Source: Caldivirga sp.
GTDB lineage: Archaea > Thermoproteota > Thermoprotei > Thermoproteales > Thermocladiaceae
Length of the DNA: 8,517 bases
Direction: 5' to 3'
Assembly (NCBI GenBank): GCA_028275645.1
Contig: JAPWUH010000043.1
Span: 1-8,517 of the forward strand
The notes beneath the pieces were generated by a model, which saw only the letters and a program-made list of their open reading frames with translations, had not been told where the DNA came from and made no database searches. The position numbers and the translations under genes are program-made. Below, one piece after another: positions 1 to 6,605 of the stretch. Each line of letters begins with the position of its first letter. Positions within the stretch are counted from its first letter, which is position 1.

Positions 1-1893
1 CCTATTCAACAGCAATGCCAGGTCCTTCTCATCATACTTCCTGCACTCCTTCTCATAAACCTCATCGTCTGGGTGCCTCTCGTTGCTTAGGGCCTCCTCA
101 ATAGTTCCCTTAGCCACGATCTCATACACCCTAGCCTCAACCTTACCCTCCGTTTGCCTAACCACGCGCCCAACTCTCTGTATCATTTGCCTAGGTGAGC
201 CGGTTCCAGAAACCACTATGGCCACGTCCGCATCCGGGACATCAATACCCTCGTCAAGGACCGTAGTGGTTACGAGGACCTTAACGTTACCTAGCCTAAA
301 CCTCTCAAATATCTCATCCCTATTGCTGGTCTTGGACGTTATCAAAGCCACCTTAGCCCCAAGCTCCCTCTTAAGCTCCTCGTAAATCTCCTCAGCCTGC
401 TCAATGTACTGGGTGAAGACTATGACCTTACTGCCCAGTGACTGCTCAAGCTTAGCCAGCTGAACAGCCACGGGCACCTTAGCCTTAGCCTGGGCTGCCG
501 TGTTCCTAAGCATTATTGCGTTATCCTCGCTAATCGACCTATACTCCTTAAGCTCCTCCTCGCTAAGCTTCACGTAAACCCTGAAGTGCCTTATGGGCAC
601 CACAAGGCCTGCATGGACCATGTCAAGGTAGGCGGCCTTATGTACAATGCCACCGCTGGTTAGGTAAATCAACTCCTCGTTGCCGTCCTTCCTGGTTGGT
701 GTGGCTGATAAGGCTAGCCTGTAGGGTGCGGTTAACTTAAAGGCCACGTTTTTGAACGTCTCTGCCGGTACGTGGTGGCACTCGTCGAATATAGCCAGGT
801 CGAACCTATCCCTAATCTCATCTATTTTTTTAACTGCCGAGTTGTATATGGCCACGGTAACATCCCTAACATCGTTAAAGCCCCCACCTAGCCTACCGGC
901 CTCAACACCAAGCATTCTCTTGATCCTCTCATACCACTGGTTCATCAACTCCTCGGTGACCACTAGGACTATTGTTGGGGCTTTAACGATGGCCATGGCC
1001 TTCAGGGCTATGTAAGTCTTCCCACCACCAGTGGGTATTACCACAGTCCCCCTGTAGCCATTTTTAACCCAGGCATCTAATGCGTGCCTCTGGAAGTCAA
1101 GGAGGGTGATGTCATCCTTAGGGATCTTAATCTGCCTGGGCCTCCACTCAGCCTCCTTAACCACGTAACCCAGTTTCCTGAGCAGTGAGGCTATGGTCTG
1201 CTTCTCGAAGACCGGGAACCTAATCACCCACTTATCTCCCTCCCTGTAAACGTCACCCCTACCTATGACCGGTATCTCATACCTATTTATGTTGCCCTCC
1301 TTATCAACAGTGTTGTATGGTACCCTAATGTCCCTAAGGCTGCTCATAAGCCCCTTAGCGAGGTAGTTCAGGGTTACCTTACCGTTCTCCAGTATGGCCA
1401 GTCTCCACTCAATGCGCCTCCCATAAGCCTCCCTTAGTGAATGGTCGCTTAGCAGTATTCTCCTAGCCTCCTCAGCGGCGGCTTCATCCTTAACCCCGAG
1501 TTTCTCAAGGGCGTTAGCTATGAGCTTATCCACATACTCCTCAAAGGAATCGGCCTCAACGTAACCACCTTCCATTATCAACCTGGCTACGCACGGTATG
1601 TTAACCCTATTCCCAATTGAGCACTGCCTAAACTCCTCGGGGACCTTTGGGACCTTAACTGAGGCCTTGAGTATTGGTTGAATGAGGGTTTCATACTCCC
1701 TTGCGCTTAACCTGAGCAGTTCCCTTAACCTCTCAAGGTCACTCACCCTACTTAAACTGCCAACCCAGGTGGTGTTACTGCTATCCCACCTGAACCCCAT
1801 TCTCTTCAACTCGTCCTTAACCTTAACCACCGTGCCCCAGCTCCACCGCCTCTTAATCAAAACGCCATTGACGTCTACCTTAAACTCCACCAC
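1..1893 (-). CDS. XPB/Rad25-like superfamily 2 DNA helicase, C-terminus cut by window edge
   Basis: ATP-dependent DNA helicase or translocase of the XPB/ERCC3-like group; in archaea such proteins are linked to DNA repair and sometimes act with the nuclease Bax1, whose gene, if adjacent, would lie beyond base 1. I translated the frame from a GTG at 1893, giving 631 visible residues with no stop. Motifs: Walker A PTGGGKT at 287-293, Walker B/motif II DECHH at 370-374, motif III SATPTR at 396-401, motif V region TTTVLDEGIDVPD near 540-555, motif VI QRVGRVVR at 572-579. About 285 residues precede Walker A, more than in compact archaeal XPBs; they include GFRWD..N..WVG near residue 35. The tripeptide after SATPT is RKD where XPB has RED. 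A GTG at 1890 is an equal start option; a TATA box centred at 1922 supports either. Helicase family is certain; canonical XPB assignment is less so, since other SF2 groups share SATPTRKDG. Confidence 0.9.
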   Translation of the reverse strand, partial: MVEFKVDVNGVLIKRRWSWGTVVKVKDELKRMGFRWDSSNTTWVGSLSRVSDLERLRELLRLSAREYETLIQPILKASVKVPKVPEEFRQCSIGNRVNIPCVARLIMEGGYVEADSFEEYVDKLIANALEKLGVKDEAAAEEARRILLSDHSLREAYGRRIEWRLAILENGKVTLNYLAKGLMSSLRDIRVPYNTVDKEGNINRYEIPVIGRGDVYREGDKWVIRFPVFEKQTIASLLRKLGYVVKEAEWRPRQIKIPKDDITLLDFQRHALDAWVKNGYRGTVVIPTGGGKTYIALKAMAIVKAPTIVLVVTEELMNQWYERIKRMLGVEAGRLGGGFNDVRDVTVAIYNSAVKKIDEIRDRFDLAIFDECHHVPAETFKNVAFKLTAPYRLALSATPTRKDGNEELIYLTSGGIVHKAAYLDMVHAGLVVPIRHFRVYVKLSEEELKEYRSISEDNAIMLRNTAAQAKAKVPVAVQLAKLEQSLGSKVIVFTQYIEQAEEIYEELKRELGAKVALITSKTSNRDEIFERFRLGNVKVLVTTTVLDEGIDVPDADVAIVVSGTGSPRQMIQRVGRVVRQTEGKVEARVYEIVAKGTIEEALSNERHPDDEVYEKECRKYDEKDLALLLNR

Positions 1894-1918
1894 TGGGTAA
1901 CCATTGCCTAAGCCTAAG

Positions 1919-1925
1919 TTATAAA
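1919..1925 (-). promoter_or_regulatory. TATA box of the XPB-like helicase gene
   Basis: TTTATAA on the minus strand, centred 29 nt before the GTG at 1893, in the 63-bp gap after the upstream membrane-protein gene. Spacing fits a leaderless or nearly leaderless transcript and decides the helicase start at 1893/1890. Confidence 0.6.
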
Positions 1926-1956
1926 CCTATGGCTAAACTCGCCCAGTATTAATGCG

Positions 1957-2931
1957 CTATGCCTCGTAGGCCCTCCTTAACTCGTCCCAGGGTATCTTCC
2001 TACCGCACTTAGGGCAGTACTCCCAGTCCTCGTTGAGCAGCGCGCCGCAGTATGGGCACCTATACTCCCTCGGCTTCTCAACCTCTACCTCAGTGCGTTT
2101 AACCTCCTCAACCTTAACCTGGGTCTCAAGGTACTTACTTACGTACTTCTCCCAAATCCCCCTCGGATCCCTGGCGTATATCCTAAGCCTACGGTACGGT
2201 ATTGTGCTGGTCGGCTTCTTAAGAATTATCTCAACGAACCTCCTCCTCTCGTCCACCGTGACGCTCTCGGCGTCGAGGGGTACCTTTAGTACGTAGAGGT
2301 CGTCGAGGATCATTGCATCCTTGTAGAAGGTAACGCCCTTAGTGGGTATGTAGGGTATGTTCTGCATCATTGACGTGCTTTGGCTTAGGTAAGGTAAACC
2401 CGTGTACTTAGCCACCATGTAGAATATGGCGAACCATATGCCGAACATTATTAGGTAGGTTATGAAGTACTTGAGGAACTCGAGCGTTGACTGAGCCATT
2501 GATGGGTTATTACCTAGGAGTATTGATATTGCGGCTGATATCCTGTTGAATAGGGCTGAATAAACCACTAGGACCGCTATGAATAATGCAAGCAGTATCC
2601 CCAGGTTCAGGAACATCTTCTTGCTTAGGGCTGAGTACTCCCTGGGTAGTTCATAGTCCCTCTCCATGGCCTTCCTAATATCCTCACCGGTTAACCTACT
2701 TAAAGCCTGCCTCCTCCTGTACTGCTCACTCTCACTCCTATTCTTAGAATAGGACTTATAGCCCATGAATATGGATACACCGAATATGATTATGAAGTAG
2801 GCTATGAAGAGGCCTATGGATATCCAGTAATTCCTAATGACCTGGCCCCAGGCGAAGATGGCTGCGAAGGCAACTGGGGTAACTACCCAAAGCAGGTACA
2901 TCATCGGCTTTGACGTTGTGGTGTACGACAT
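1957..2931 (-). CDS. Four-TM membrane protein with C-terminal zinc ribbon, function unknown
   Basis: Predicted integral membrane protein of 324 residues. Hydrophobic segments lie at about 10-30, 35-57, 106-128 and 150-174, with a basic stretch (about 58-105) between the second and third. After the fourth segment comes a soluble region of about 150 residues that ends in a single zinc ribbon, CPYC (292-295) and CPKC (306-309), ten residues apart, followed by a short charged tail. The frame is open further upstream to a TTG at 2976, but the ATG at 2931 (MSYTTTSKP) is better: a TATA box sits about 29 nt before it and would lie inside the longer form. The overall plan resembles uncharacterised archaeal membrane families such as DUF2208, from memory and not verified. 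The ribbon-bearing domain is probably cytoplasmic. It lies 49 bp after the YkgJ-like gene and before the helicase gene, but each has its own promoter, so functional linkage is only suggested by order. Confidence 0.85.
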   Translation of the reverse strand: MSYTTTSKPMMYLLWVVTPVAFAAIFAWGQVIRNYWISIGLFIAYFIIIFGVSIFMGYKSYSKNRSESEQYRRRQALSRLTGEDIRKAMERDYELPREYSALSKKMFLNLGILLALFIAVLVVYSALFNRISAAISILLGNNPSMAQSTLEFLKYFITYLIMFGIWFAIFYMVAKYTGLPYLSQSTSMMQNIPYIPTKGVTFYKDAMILDDLYVLKVPLDAESVTVDERRRFVEIILKKPTSTIPYRRLRIYARDPRGIWEKYVSKYLETQVKVEEVKRTEVEVEKPREYRCPYCGALLNEDWEYCPKCGRKIPWDELRRAYEA

Positions 2932-2956
2932 GGTTAAGTATCTATGTAGCTTGCTT

Positions 2957-2964
2957 ATTTTTAA
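2957..2964 (-). promoter_or_regulatory. TATA box of the zinc-ribbon membrane protein gene
   Basis: Minus-strand TTAAAAAT preceded by the purine-rich GGAAAAAG, a good BRE/TATA pair. Its centre is about 29 nt before the ATG at 2931, which selects that start over the TTG at 2976. Confidence 0.6.
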
Positions 2965-2980
2965 CTTTTTCCACAAATTA

Positions 2981-3406
2981 TTAACCCCTTGAGCTAGGTG
3001 TTAACCTAACCACAACCCTGCGCAGCGCCTTAACCTCATCCGGGAAGTCGCTTAGGCTCACCCCACCATTCTTAACTGCTTCGTTAACCCATGGGCAATC
3101 CTTCGAAACAACCACCTCCCCAGTCCTTGGGTTGTAGAGCAGTGGGTACATTTTACACGCCAACGGCTTAACTGGGTGTATTGTGCATAGTCTACTTTCC
3201 CTATCGTAAAATGGGCAATAGCCCAATATAACCCACCTATACATTGTGACCCCATTAACCTTAACTTCCCTGAACGTTAACTCAACTCCCCTCTCCCTGG
3301 CAAGTCTCCTAAGCCTCCTAACCTCATCGCTGAATACGAGTGGACCCTGCTCCTCACGTTCAAAGAAGCAGCAGTTGTCGCAGTGGAGGCATGTGAATTT
3401 AGCCAC
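2981..3406 (-). CDS. YkgJ/UPF0153-type CxxCxxCC cysteine-cluster protein
   Basis: Small soluble protein of 141 residues with the signature of the putative zinc- or iron-chelating YkgJ/UPF0153 family. The N-terminal cluster C-x2-C-x2-CC is at residues 6-13. Further conserved cysteines are C64 (GYCPFY), C74 and C84 in the CTIHPVKPLACKMYPL segment, and C104 (DCPW). Eight cysteines with IHP and KP-x2-C are the family pattern; the biochemical role of the family is not settled. The frame extends upstream to an ATG at 3448, but I prefer the GTG at 3406 because it starts just before the first cysteine, as in relatives, and a TATA box (TTATTAAG, 3426-3433) lies about 24 nt before it; the extra 14 residues look unconserved. 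It is divergent from cysS and co-directional with the membrane-protein gene 49 bp downstream. Confidence 0.88.
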   Translation of the reverse strand: MAKFTCLHCDNCCFFEREEQGPLVFSDEVRRLRRLARERGVELTFREVKVNGVTMYRWVILGYCPFYDRESRLCTIHPVKPLACKMYPLLYNPRTGEVVVSKDCPWVNEAVKNGGVSLSDFPDEVKALRRVVVRLTPSSRG

Positions 3407-3425
3407 AAGTACCCCTAAGCAGGCC

Positions 3426-3433
3426 CTTAATAA
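3426..3433 (-). promoter_or_regulatory. TATA box for the YkgJ-like gene
   Basis: Minus-strand TTATTAAG centred about 24 nt before the GTG at 3406. The same octamer precedes the small gene at 5275 at a similar distance. No comparable box is seen at the right distance before the alternative ATG at 3448. Confidence 0.45.
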
Positions 3434-3488
3434 GCAGTTCAGGCCCATTGAGATAGGACGAGGTATTTCTAAGGATTTGCGAGAAGAA

Positions 3489-3497
3489 TTTTAATAA
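3489..3497 (+). promoter_or_regulatory. TATA box of cysS
   Basis: TTTTAATAA preceded by the purine-rich AGAAGAA (BRE-like). Its centre is 26-27 nt before the GTG at 3519 and 29 nt before the GTG at 3522, consistent with leaderless translation from either. Confidence 0.6.
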
Positions 3498-3518
3498 CAC
3501 CTAAGTTAACTGAACCAG

Positions 3519-5021
3519 GTGGTGAAGGGTTTGTCGGCCATTAGTAAGGATAGGTACATAGGGGCCGTGGACCTACCCATAAGGATATTCAACACAGCCA
3601 CTAAAACCGTTGAGCAGTTCAGGTTGATGAAGGCTGGGGTGGCTAGGGGCTATGTATGCGGCCTAACACCGTATGACGAGGCCCACGTTGGTCATGCAAG
3701 GGTAGCTGTGTTCTTCGACCTATTTAGGAGGTACCTAGAGTACCTTGGGGTCAACGTTAGGCTTGTCACCAACTTCACGGACATTGATGATAAGATCATT
3801 GAGGTTGCTAGGAGGGAGTACGGCAATGACTTGATTAGCCGCTGGTACGAGGTGCCGTCGAGGTACATTAAGAAGTACCTGGACTACATGGATGCGTTGT
3901 ACGTGAAGAGGGCCTACGCATACCCCAAGGTGACCGAGAATGTGCAGGACATGGTTAAGTGGATCGATGAACTTGTTAAAAGGGGTGACGCCTACGTTGT
4001 GGATGGGTCTGTCTACTTCGACATAACTAAGGTGCCCAACTACGGCGAATTCTCAGGACAAAAGATAGATGAATTAATGGCCGGGGCCAGGGTTGAGCCG
4101 GAGCCCGGTAAGAGGAATCCACTGGACTTCGCCCTGTGGAAGTCCTGGAAGCCGGGTGAACCCTGGTGGGATAGCCCATGGGGGCCTGGTAGGCCTGGTT
4201 GGCACCTGGAGTGCGTGGTGATGTCATCCAAATATCTCGGCGTACCCTTCGACTTCCATGGAGGAGGCCAGGACTTAATATTCCCACACCACGAGAATGA
4301 GATAGCCATAGCCAAGGTTTACTATGGGCTAAGGCTATTCGCCAGGTACTGGATACACGTGGGGTTGGTTAACGTTAAAGGTGAGAAGATGAGTAAGTCG
4401 CTGGGTAACATAATACCCATAGGGGATGTGCTTAATAAATATGACCCAGAGGCCATTAGGCTCTACTTCCTTAACACCCACTACAGAAAACCCATTGACT
4501 TCAACTTCAGCGGCATTGAGGCCATGGAAAACGTACTCAGGGGTATTTACGCAAGCCATGACTACCTACTCCAGCTCATGGATGAGGCCCCGGAGAGGGG
4601 TTCAGGTGATGATGAGGTTGTTAATGAGGCCTTCAGGTTCATGGCTAACTTCGAGAACGCACTAAACGACGATCTAAACACCCCAGCCGCAATATCGGAG
4701 CTGGTTAACCTAAGCAACTACATAAACTCCAGGGTCGTTTACCAACCTGAGAGGGTTTCAAAGTACTCAATATCGCAGCTACTGAACGTGTTATCCTATA
4801 TGGGGCAGGTCCTCGGGGTGCTTAATAAGGTCACGATTAACCCAACGTTGGTGAACCTAATAAACACCATGATTAAGGTTAGGCAGAGTTTGAGGGAGAG
4901 GAAGCTTTACGACGCTGCTGACTTAATCAGGGATGAATTGGGTAAGTTGGGTATTGTGCTGGGTGATTACGGTGGCAGGACGTATTGGTTCGTAGATAGG
5001 AGGAGGATTAAACTACCTTAA
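3519..5021 (+). CDS. cysS: Cysteinyl-tRNA synthetase (CysRS)
   Basis: Class I aminoacyl-tRNA synthetase that activates cysteine with ATP and charges tRNA-Cys in the cytoplasm; 500 residues, slightly long for the family because about 15 residues precede the usual IRIFNT start. The Rossmann fold carries the HIGH signature as HVGH (56-59) and the KMSKS loop is intact at 290-294. Zinc ligands match the E. coli pattern: C47 (YVCG), C232 (WHLEC), H257 and E261 (HHENE), with the 25- and 4-residue spacings expected. The segment FDFHGGGQDLIFPHHENE is diagnostic. The C-terminal helical anticodon-binding part (about 370-500) is present. Start is GTG at 3519 or the adjacent GTG at 3522, supported by the TATA box. 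The gene diverges from the YkgJ-like gene (112 bp between the chosen starts) and overlaps the convergent small gene by four bases at its stop. I see no missing catalytic residue. Confidence 0.97.
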   Translation: MVKGLSAISKDRYIGAVDLPIRIFNTATKTVEQFRLMKAGVARGYVCGLTPYDEAHVGHARVAVFFDLFRRYLEYLGVNVRLVTNFTDIDDKIIEVARREYGNDLISRWYEVPSRYIKKYLDYMDALYVKRAYAYPKVTENVQDMVKWIDELVKRGDAYVVDGSVYFDITKVPNYGEFSGQKIDELMAGARVEPEPGKRNPLDFALWKSWKPGEPWWDSPWGPGRPGWHLECVVMSSKYLGVPFDFHGGGQDLIFPHHENEIAIAKVYYGLRLFARYWIHVGLVNVKGEKMSKSLGNIIPIGDVLNKYDPEAIRLYFLNTHYRKPIDFNFSGIEAMENVLRGIYASHDYLLQLMDEAPERGSGDDEVVNEAFRFMANFENALNDDLNTPAAISELVNLSNYINSRVVYQPERVSKYSISQLLNVLSYMGQVLGVLNKVTINPTLVNLINTMIKVRQSLRERKLYDAADLIRDELGKLGIVLGDYGGRTYWFVDRRRIKLP

Positions 5022-5275
5022 CCACCCTGAACCCTTTCAAAGACCAGTAGGTCATCTGAGAATTTGACAATACCCCTCCTCTGAAGTTCCCAAAGCACGT
5101 CAATAACCATGGGCCTCAACCTGGCCTCATCATCCTCACTCAACTTAACCCCCCTACCATACTCCTCCATAACCTTATCAACGAATTCAATGGTCCTAAC
5201 CTTATCCCCAGGTTTAAGTTTACTCAGCTCCTCACCGACAATCCTACTAATGGTCTCAAACTCACCGCTGGACAC
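5018..5275 (-). CDS. Small hypothetical protein, possible winged-helix fold
   Basis: I do not recognise this 85-residue protein. It is highly charged and soluble, with no cysteines and no membrane segment. By eye it has three helices (about 5-19, 28-39, 45-68) followed by a short beta-hairpin (69-81, GIVKFSDDLLVFERV), an order compatible with a small winged-helix domain; that is inference only. The start is GTG at 5275, with a TATA box 24-25 nt upstream (TTATTAAG, 5296-5303), so the short frame has a credible promoter. It is convergent with cysS and its TAA stop shares the TTAA at 5018-5021 with the cysS TAA. It is divergent from the MetF-like gene. Codon use (AGG arginine) resembles the neighbours, supporting a real gene. 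Confidence 0.72.
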   Translation of the reverse strand: MSSGEFETISRIVGEELSKLKPGDKVRTIEFVDKVMEEYGRGVKLSEDDEARLRPMVIDVLWELQRRGIVKFSDDLLVFERVQGG

Positions 5276-5295
5276 GGCCCTAAGGGGGATTACTG

Positions 5296-5303
5296 CTTAA
5301 TAA
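5296..5303. promoter_or_regulatory. TATA-like box in the divergent intergenic region, possibly bidirectional
   Basis: Minus strand reads TTATTAAG, plus strand CTTAATAA. Centre is about 24-25 nt before the minus-strand GTG at 5275, a normal leaderless spacing, and about 35 nt before the plus-strand GTG at 5335, which would leave a leader near 9 nt. No better box is visible for the plus-strand gene. Confidence 0.45.
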
Positions 5304-5334
5304 CCCATTCGGCATTAGAGACCTGAGACCGTAG

Positions 5335-6051
5335 GTGGGAAATGATTTAAACTTGGTATTACTAAAGTGGTTTGTGCATTACTACGCTGAGGTGCATCCA
5401 AGGGTTAGTGGGGATTTAAGCCTAGTGAGGAGCCTTGAGGGTTACGACGGCTTTAACATACCAGACTCACCCCTCGGAAACCCCGCACCACTACCATTGG
5501 TGGCTGCATGCCTAATCAGGAGGGTTTACGATGAGAAGAGGATTATAGTTAACCAGAGGCTGCTTGACATAAATGAACTTCACCTTATCTCAATAGCCCA
5601 GGGCGCCTTCCTGATTAGGGCTGACATAGCCTTAACCAGGGGTGATAAGCCAAGGATTGGTAGGGATGTAGGTTACTTAACCTCTGAGGAGGCCCTGGGG
5701 CTACTGAGGAGGAGTGTGAGGGGTGTTAGGGTTGGATTAATGCTGAGCATGAGGTATGGTAGGGGGCTCATTGAGGAGAGGATGAGGGCTGGAGCCGATT
5801 TTTACCTGGTCCTAAGGTTAAGTAGGCCGGATGAGTTAAAAGGCCTTGAGGTAGGTAAGCTAATACCCTACATCATAGTTGAGACCGAGAACAACGTGGA
5901 CATCATCAGGAAGATTAATCAACCCCACTTCAAGGGGGATGAACTGAAGGACCTATTCACCGAGTTGAGGAATCTTGGCGTTGAGGGTGTTTTATTATCA
6001 ACACCGGGGGATCATAAGGCCTTAGTTGGGTTAACCAGGTACTTCGTTTAG
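5335..6051 (+). CDS. Compact MetF-like (methylenetetrahydrofolate reductase family) barrel protein
   Basis: Likely a TIM-barrel protein related to 5,10-methylenetetrahydrofolate reductase, an FAD enzyme of one-carbon metabolism; 238 residues against roughly 280-300 for typical members. Family-like elements occur in order: YYAEVHPR at 17-23 (equivalent of the FEFFPP strand, with E19 at the catalytic-Glu position), FNIPDSPLGNP at 40-50 (like the V-D-x-M-G-R-P segment), ALTRGDKP at 99-106 (like the flavin-contacting ALRGD-P loop, D104), GADF at 153-156 and a final strand GVEGVLLSTPG at 215-225. The pterin-pocket His and Gln of bacterial MetF are not obvious; L160 falls where the Gln would be. 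The region between about 180 and 210 is shortened. Substrate is therefore uncertain. Start GTG 5335 is assumed; TTG 5353 is possible. It converges on the Lrp gene with a 2-bp gap. Confidence 0.65.
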   Translation: MGNDLNLVLLKWFVHYYAEVHPRVSGDLSLVRSLEGYDGFNIPDSPLGNPAPLPLVAACLIRRVYDEKRIIVNQRLLDINELHLISIAQGAFLIRADIALTRGDKPRIGRDVGYLTSEEALGLLRRSVRGVRVGLMLSMRYGRGLIEERMRAGADFYLVLRLSRPDELKGLEVGKLIPYIIVETENNVDIIRKINQPHFKGDELKDLFTELRNLGVEGVLLSTPGDHKALVGLTRYFV

Positions 6052-6053
6052 CT

Positions 6054-6548
6054 TCACCTAATGGGCATGTTCCTATCCCTCCACGTGGCCACATTCTCAA
6101 GCACAATCATGGTCTCCGACTTAACGACATCTGAGTGGGTTGGCAGGTACTTTATTAGGAAGTTTGAGAGTTGTCTAAGGTCCCTGGCCCAAACCTTAAG
6201 TACAATGTCGTATTGCCCAGTTACCACCTGCGCTTCCTCAACCCACGGGAGGTCCCTCTCATTATCGGAATCGTATATTATCCTCTCGGCCAGGGCAACT
6301 TGACTAGGCTTGGTGGCGCCGGGCACCCTCCTAACGGTTAGCAGGACGTATGCCTGTATGTTGTAGCCTATTTGAACTGGGTCTATGATAGCCTTGTAGC
6401 CTAGTATGGCTTTACTCGACTCAAGCCTAGCCAGCCTACTCATTATCGTGGTCCTAGGTTTATTAAGCACCTCCGCCAGCCTTGAGACTGTCATTCTCCC
6501 ATTCCTCTGTAGGTAATCCAGTATTCTGGCATCCAACTCATCCATCAT
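6054..6548 (-). CDS. Lrp/AsnC family transcriptional regulator
   Basis: DNA-binding regulator of the feast/famine (Lrp/AsnC) family, 164 residues. Residues 2-16 (DELDARILDYLQRNG) and the helix-turn-helix at about 20-43 (TVSRLAEVLNKPRTTIMSRLARLE) are typical, followed by the linker LGYKAIIDPVQIGYN and a RAM ligand/oligomerisation domain from about 65, including VVTGQYDIVLKVWA at 108-121. The RAM domain looks longer than usual between its first helix and the second strand (SDNERDLPWVEEAQ, 94-107). Such proteins form dimers or octamers and often bind amino acids; the effector here is unknown. Start is one of two adjacent ATGs (6548, 6545), with a TATA box 25-28 nt upstream and a palindrome in between suggesting autoregulation. 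It lies 57 bp after priL on the same strand and is convergent with the MetF-like gene; target genes cannot be read from context. Confidence 0.94.
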   Translation of the reverse strand: MMDELDARILDYLQRNGRMTVSRLAEVLNKPRTTIMSRLARLESSKAILGYKAIIDPVQIGYNIQAYVLLTVRRVPGATKPSQVALAERIIYDSDNERDLPWVEEAQVVTGQYDIVLKVWARDLRQLSNFLIKYLPTHSDVVKSETMIVLENVATWRDRNMPIR

Positions 6549-6551
6549 TAG

Positions 6552-6565
6552 CTAGCCTAGGTTAG
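6552..6565. promoter_or_regulatory. Imperfect palindrome in the Lrp promoter, candidate operator
   Basis: CTAGCCTAGGTTAG is a 14-bp palindrome with one mismatched symmetric pair, centred on CCTAGG. It sits between the TATA box (6570-6577) and the ATG at 6548, where a bound protein would block transcription initiation. Autoregulation through promoter-proximal sites is common in Lrp/AsnC regulators; that this one binds here is inference. Confidence 0.45.
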
Positions 6566-6569
6566 GAGA

Positions 6570-6577
6570 TTAATTAA
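6570..6577 (-). promoter_or_regulatory. TATA box of the Lrp/AsnC gene
   Basis: TTAATTAA, itself palindromic, centred 25-26 nt before the ATG at 6548 and 28-29 nt before the ATG at 6545. It indicates that the regulator has its own promoter rather than depending only on read-through from priL. Confidence 0.6.
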
Positions 6578-6605
6578 CATTATTGCTACACATAGACGAC
6601 AGTGA

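Noticed and set aside
83..1900. Several plus-strand frames of 70-100 codons opposite the helicase gene (for example 83-385, 752-1015, 1682-1900)
   Set aside because: They are antisense to a clearly coding frame with all SF2 motifs; their Leu/Ser/Thr-rich translations are what the complement of AGG/AAG/GAG-rich coding DNA produces, and none has a promoter-start pair of its own.
1..3448. The left block as a defence island or operon (helicase, membrane protein, cysteine-cluster protein)
   Set aside because: Each gene has its own promoter, there is no nuclease or other defence hallmark in view, and composition matches the housekeeping genes.
4600..4660. GTGATGATGAGG in cysS as a box C motif
   Set aside because: No CTGA at the right distance; the bases encode an acidic stretch of CysRS.
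4027..4665. Minus- and plus-strand alternative frames inside cysS
   Set aside because: They lie within a highly conserved synthetase region (zinc site and KMSKS loop), show no family resemblance and are shadows of the real frame.
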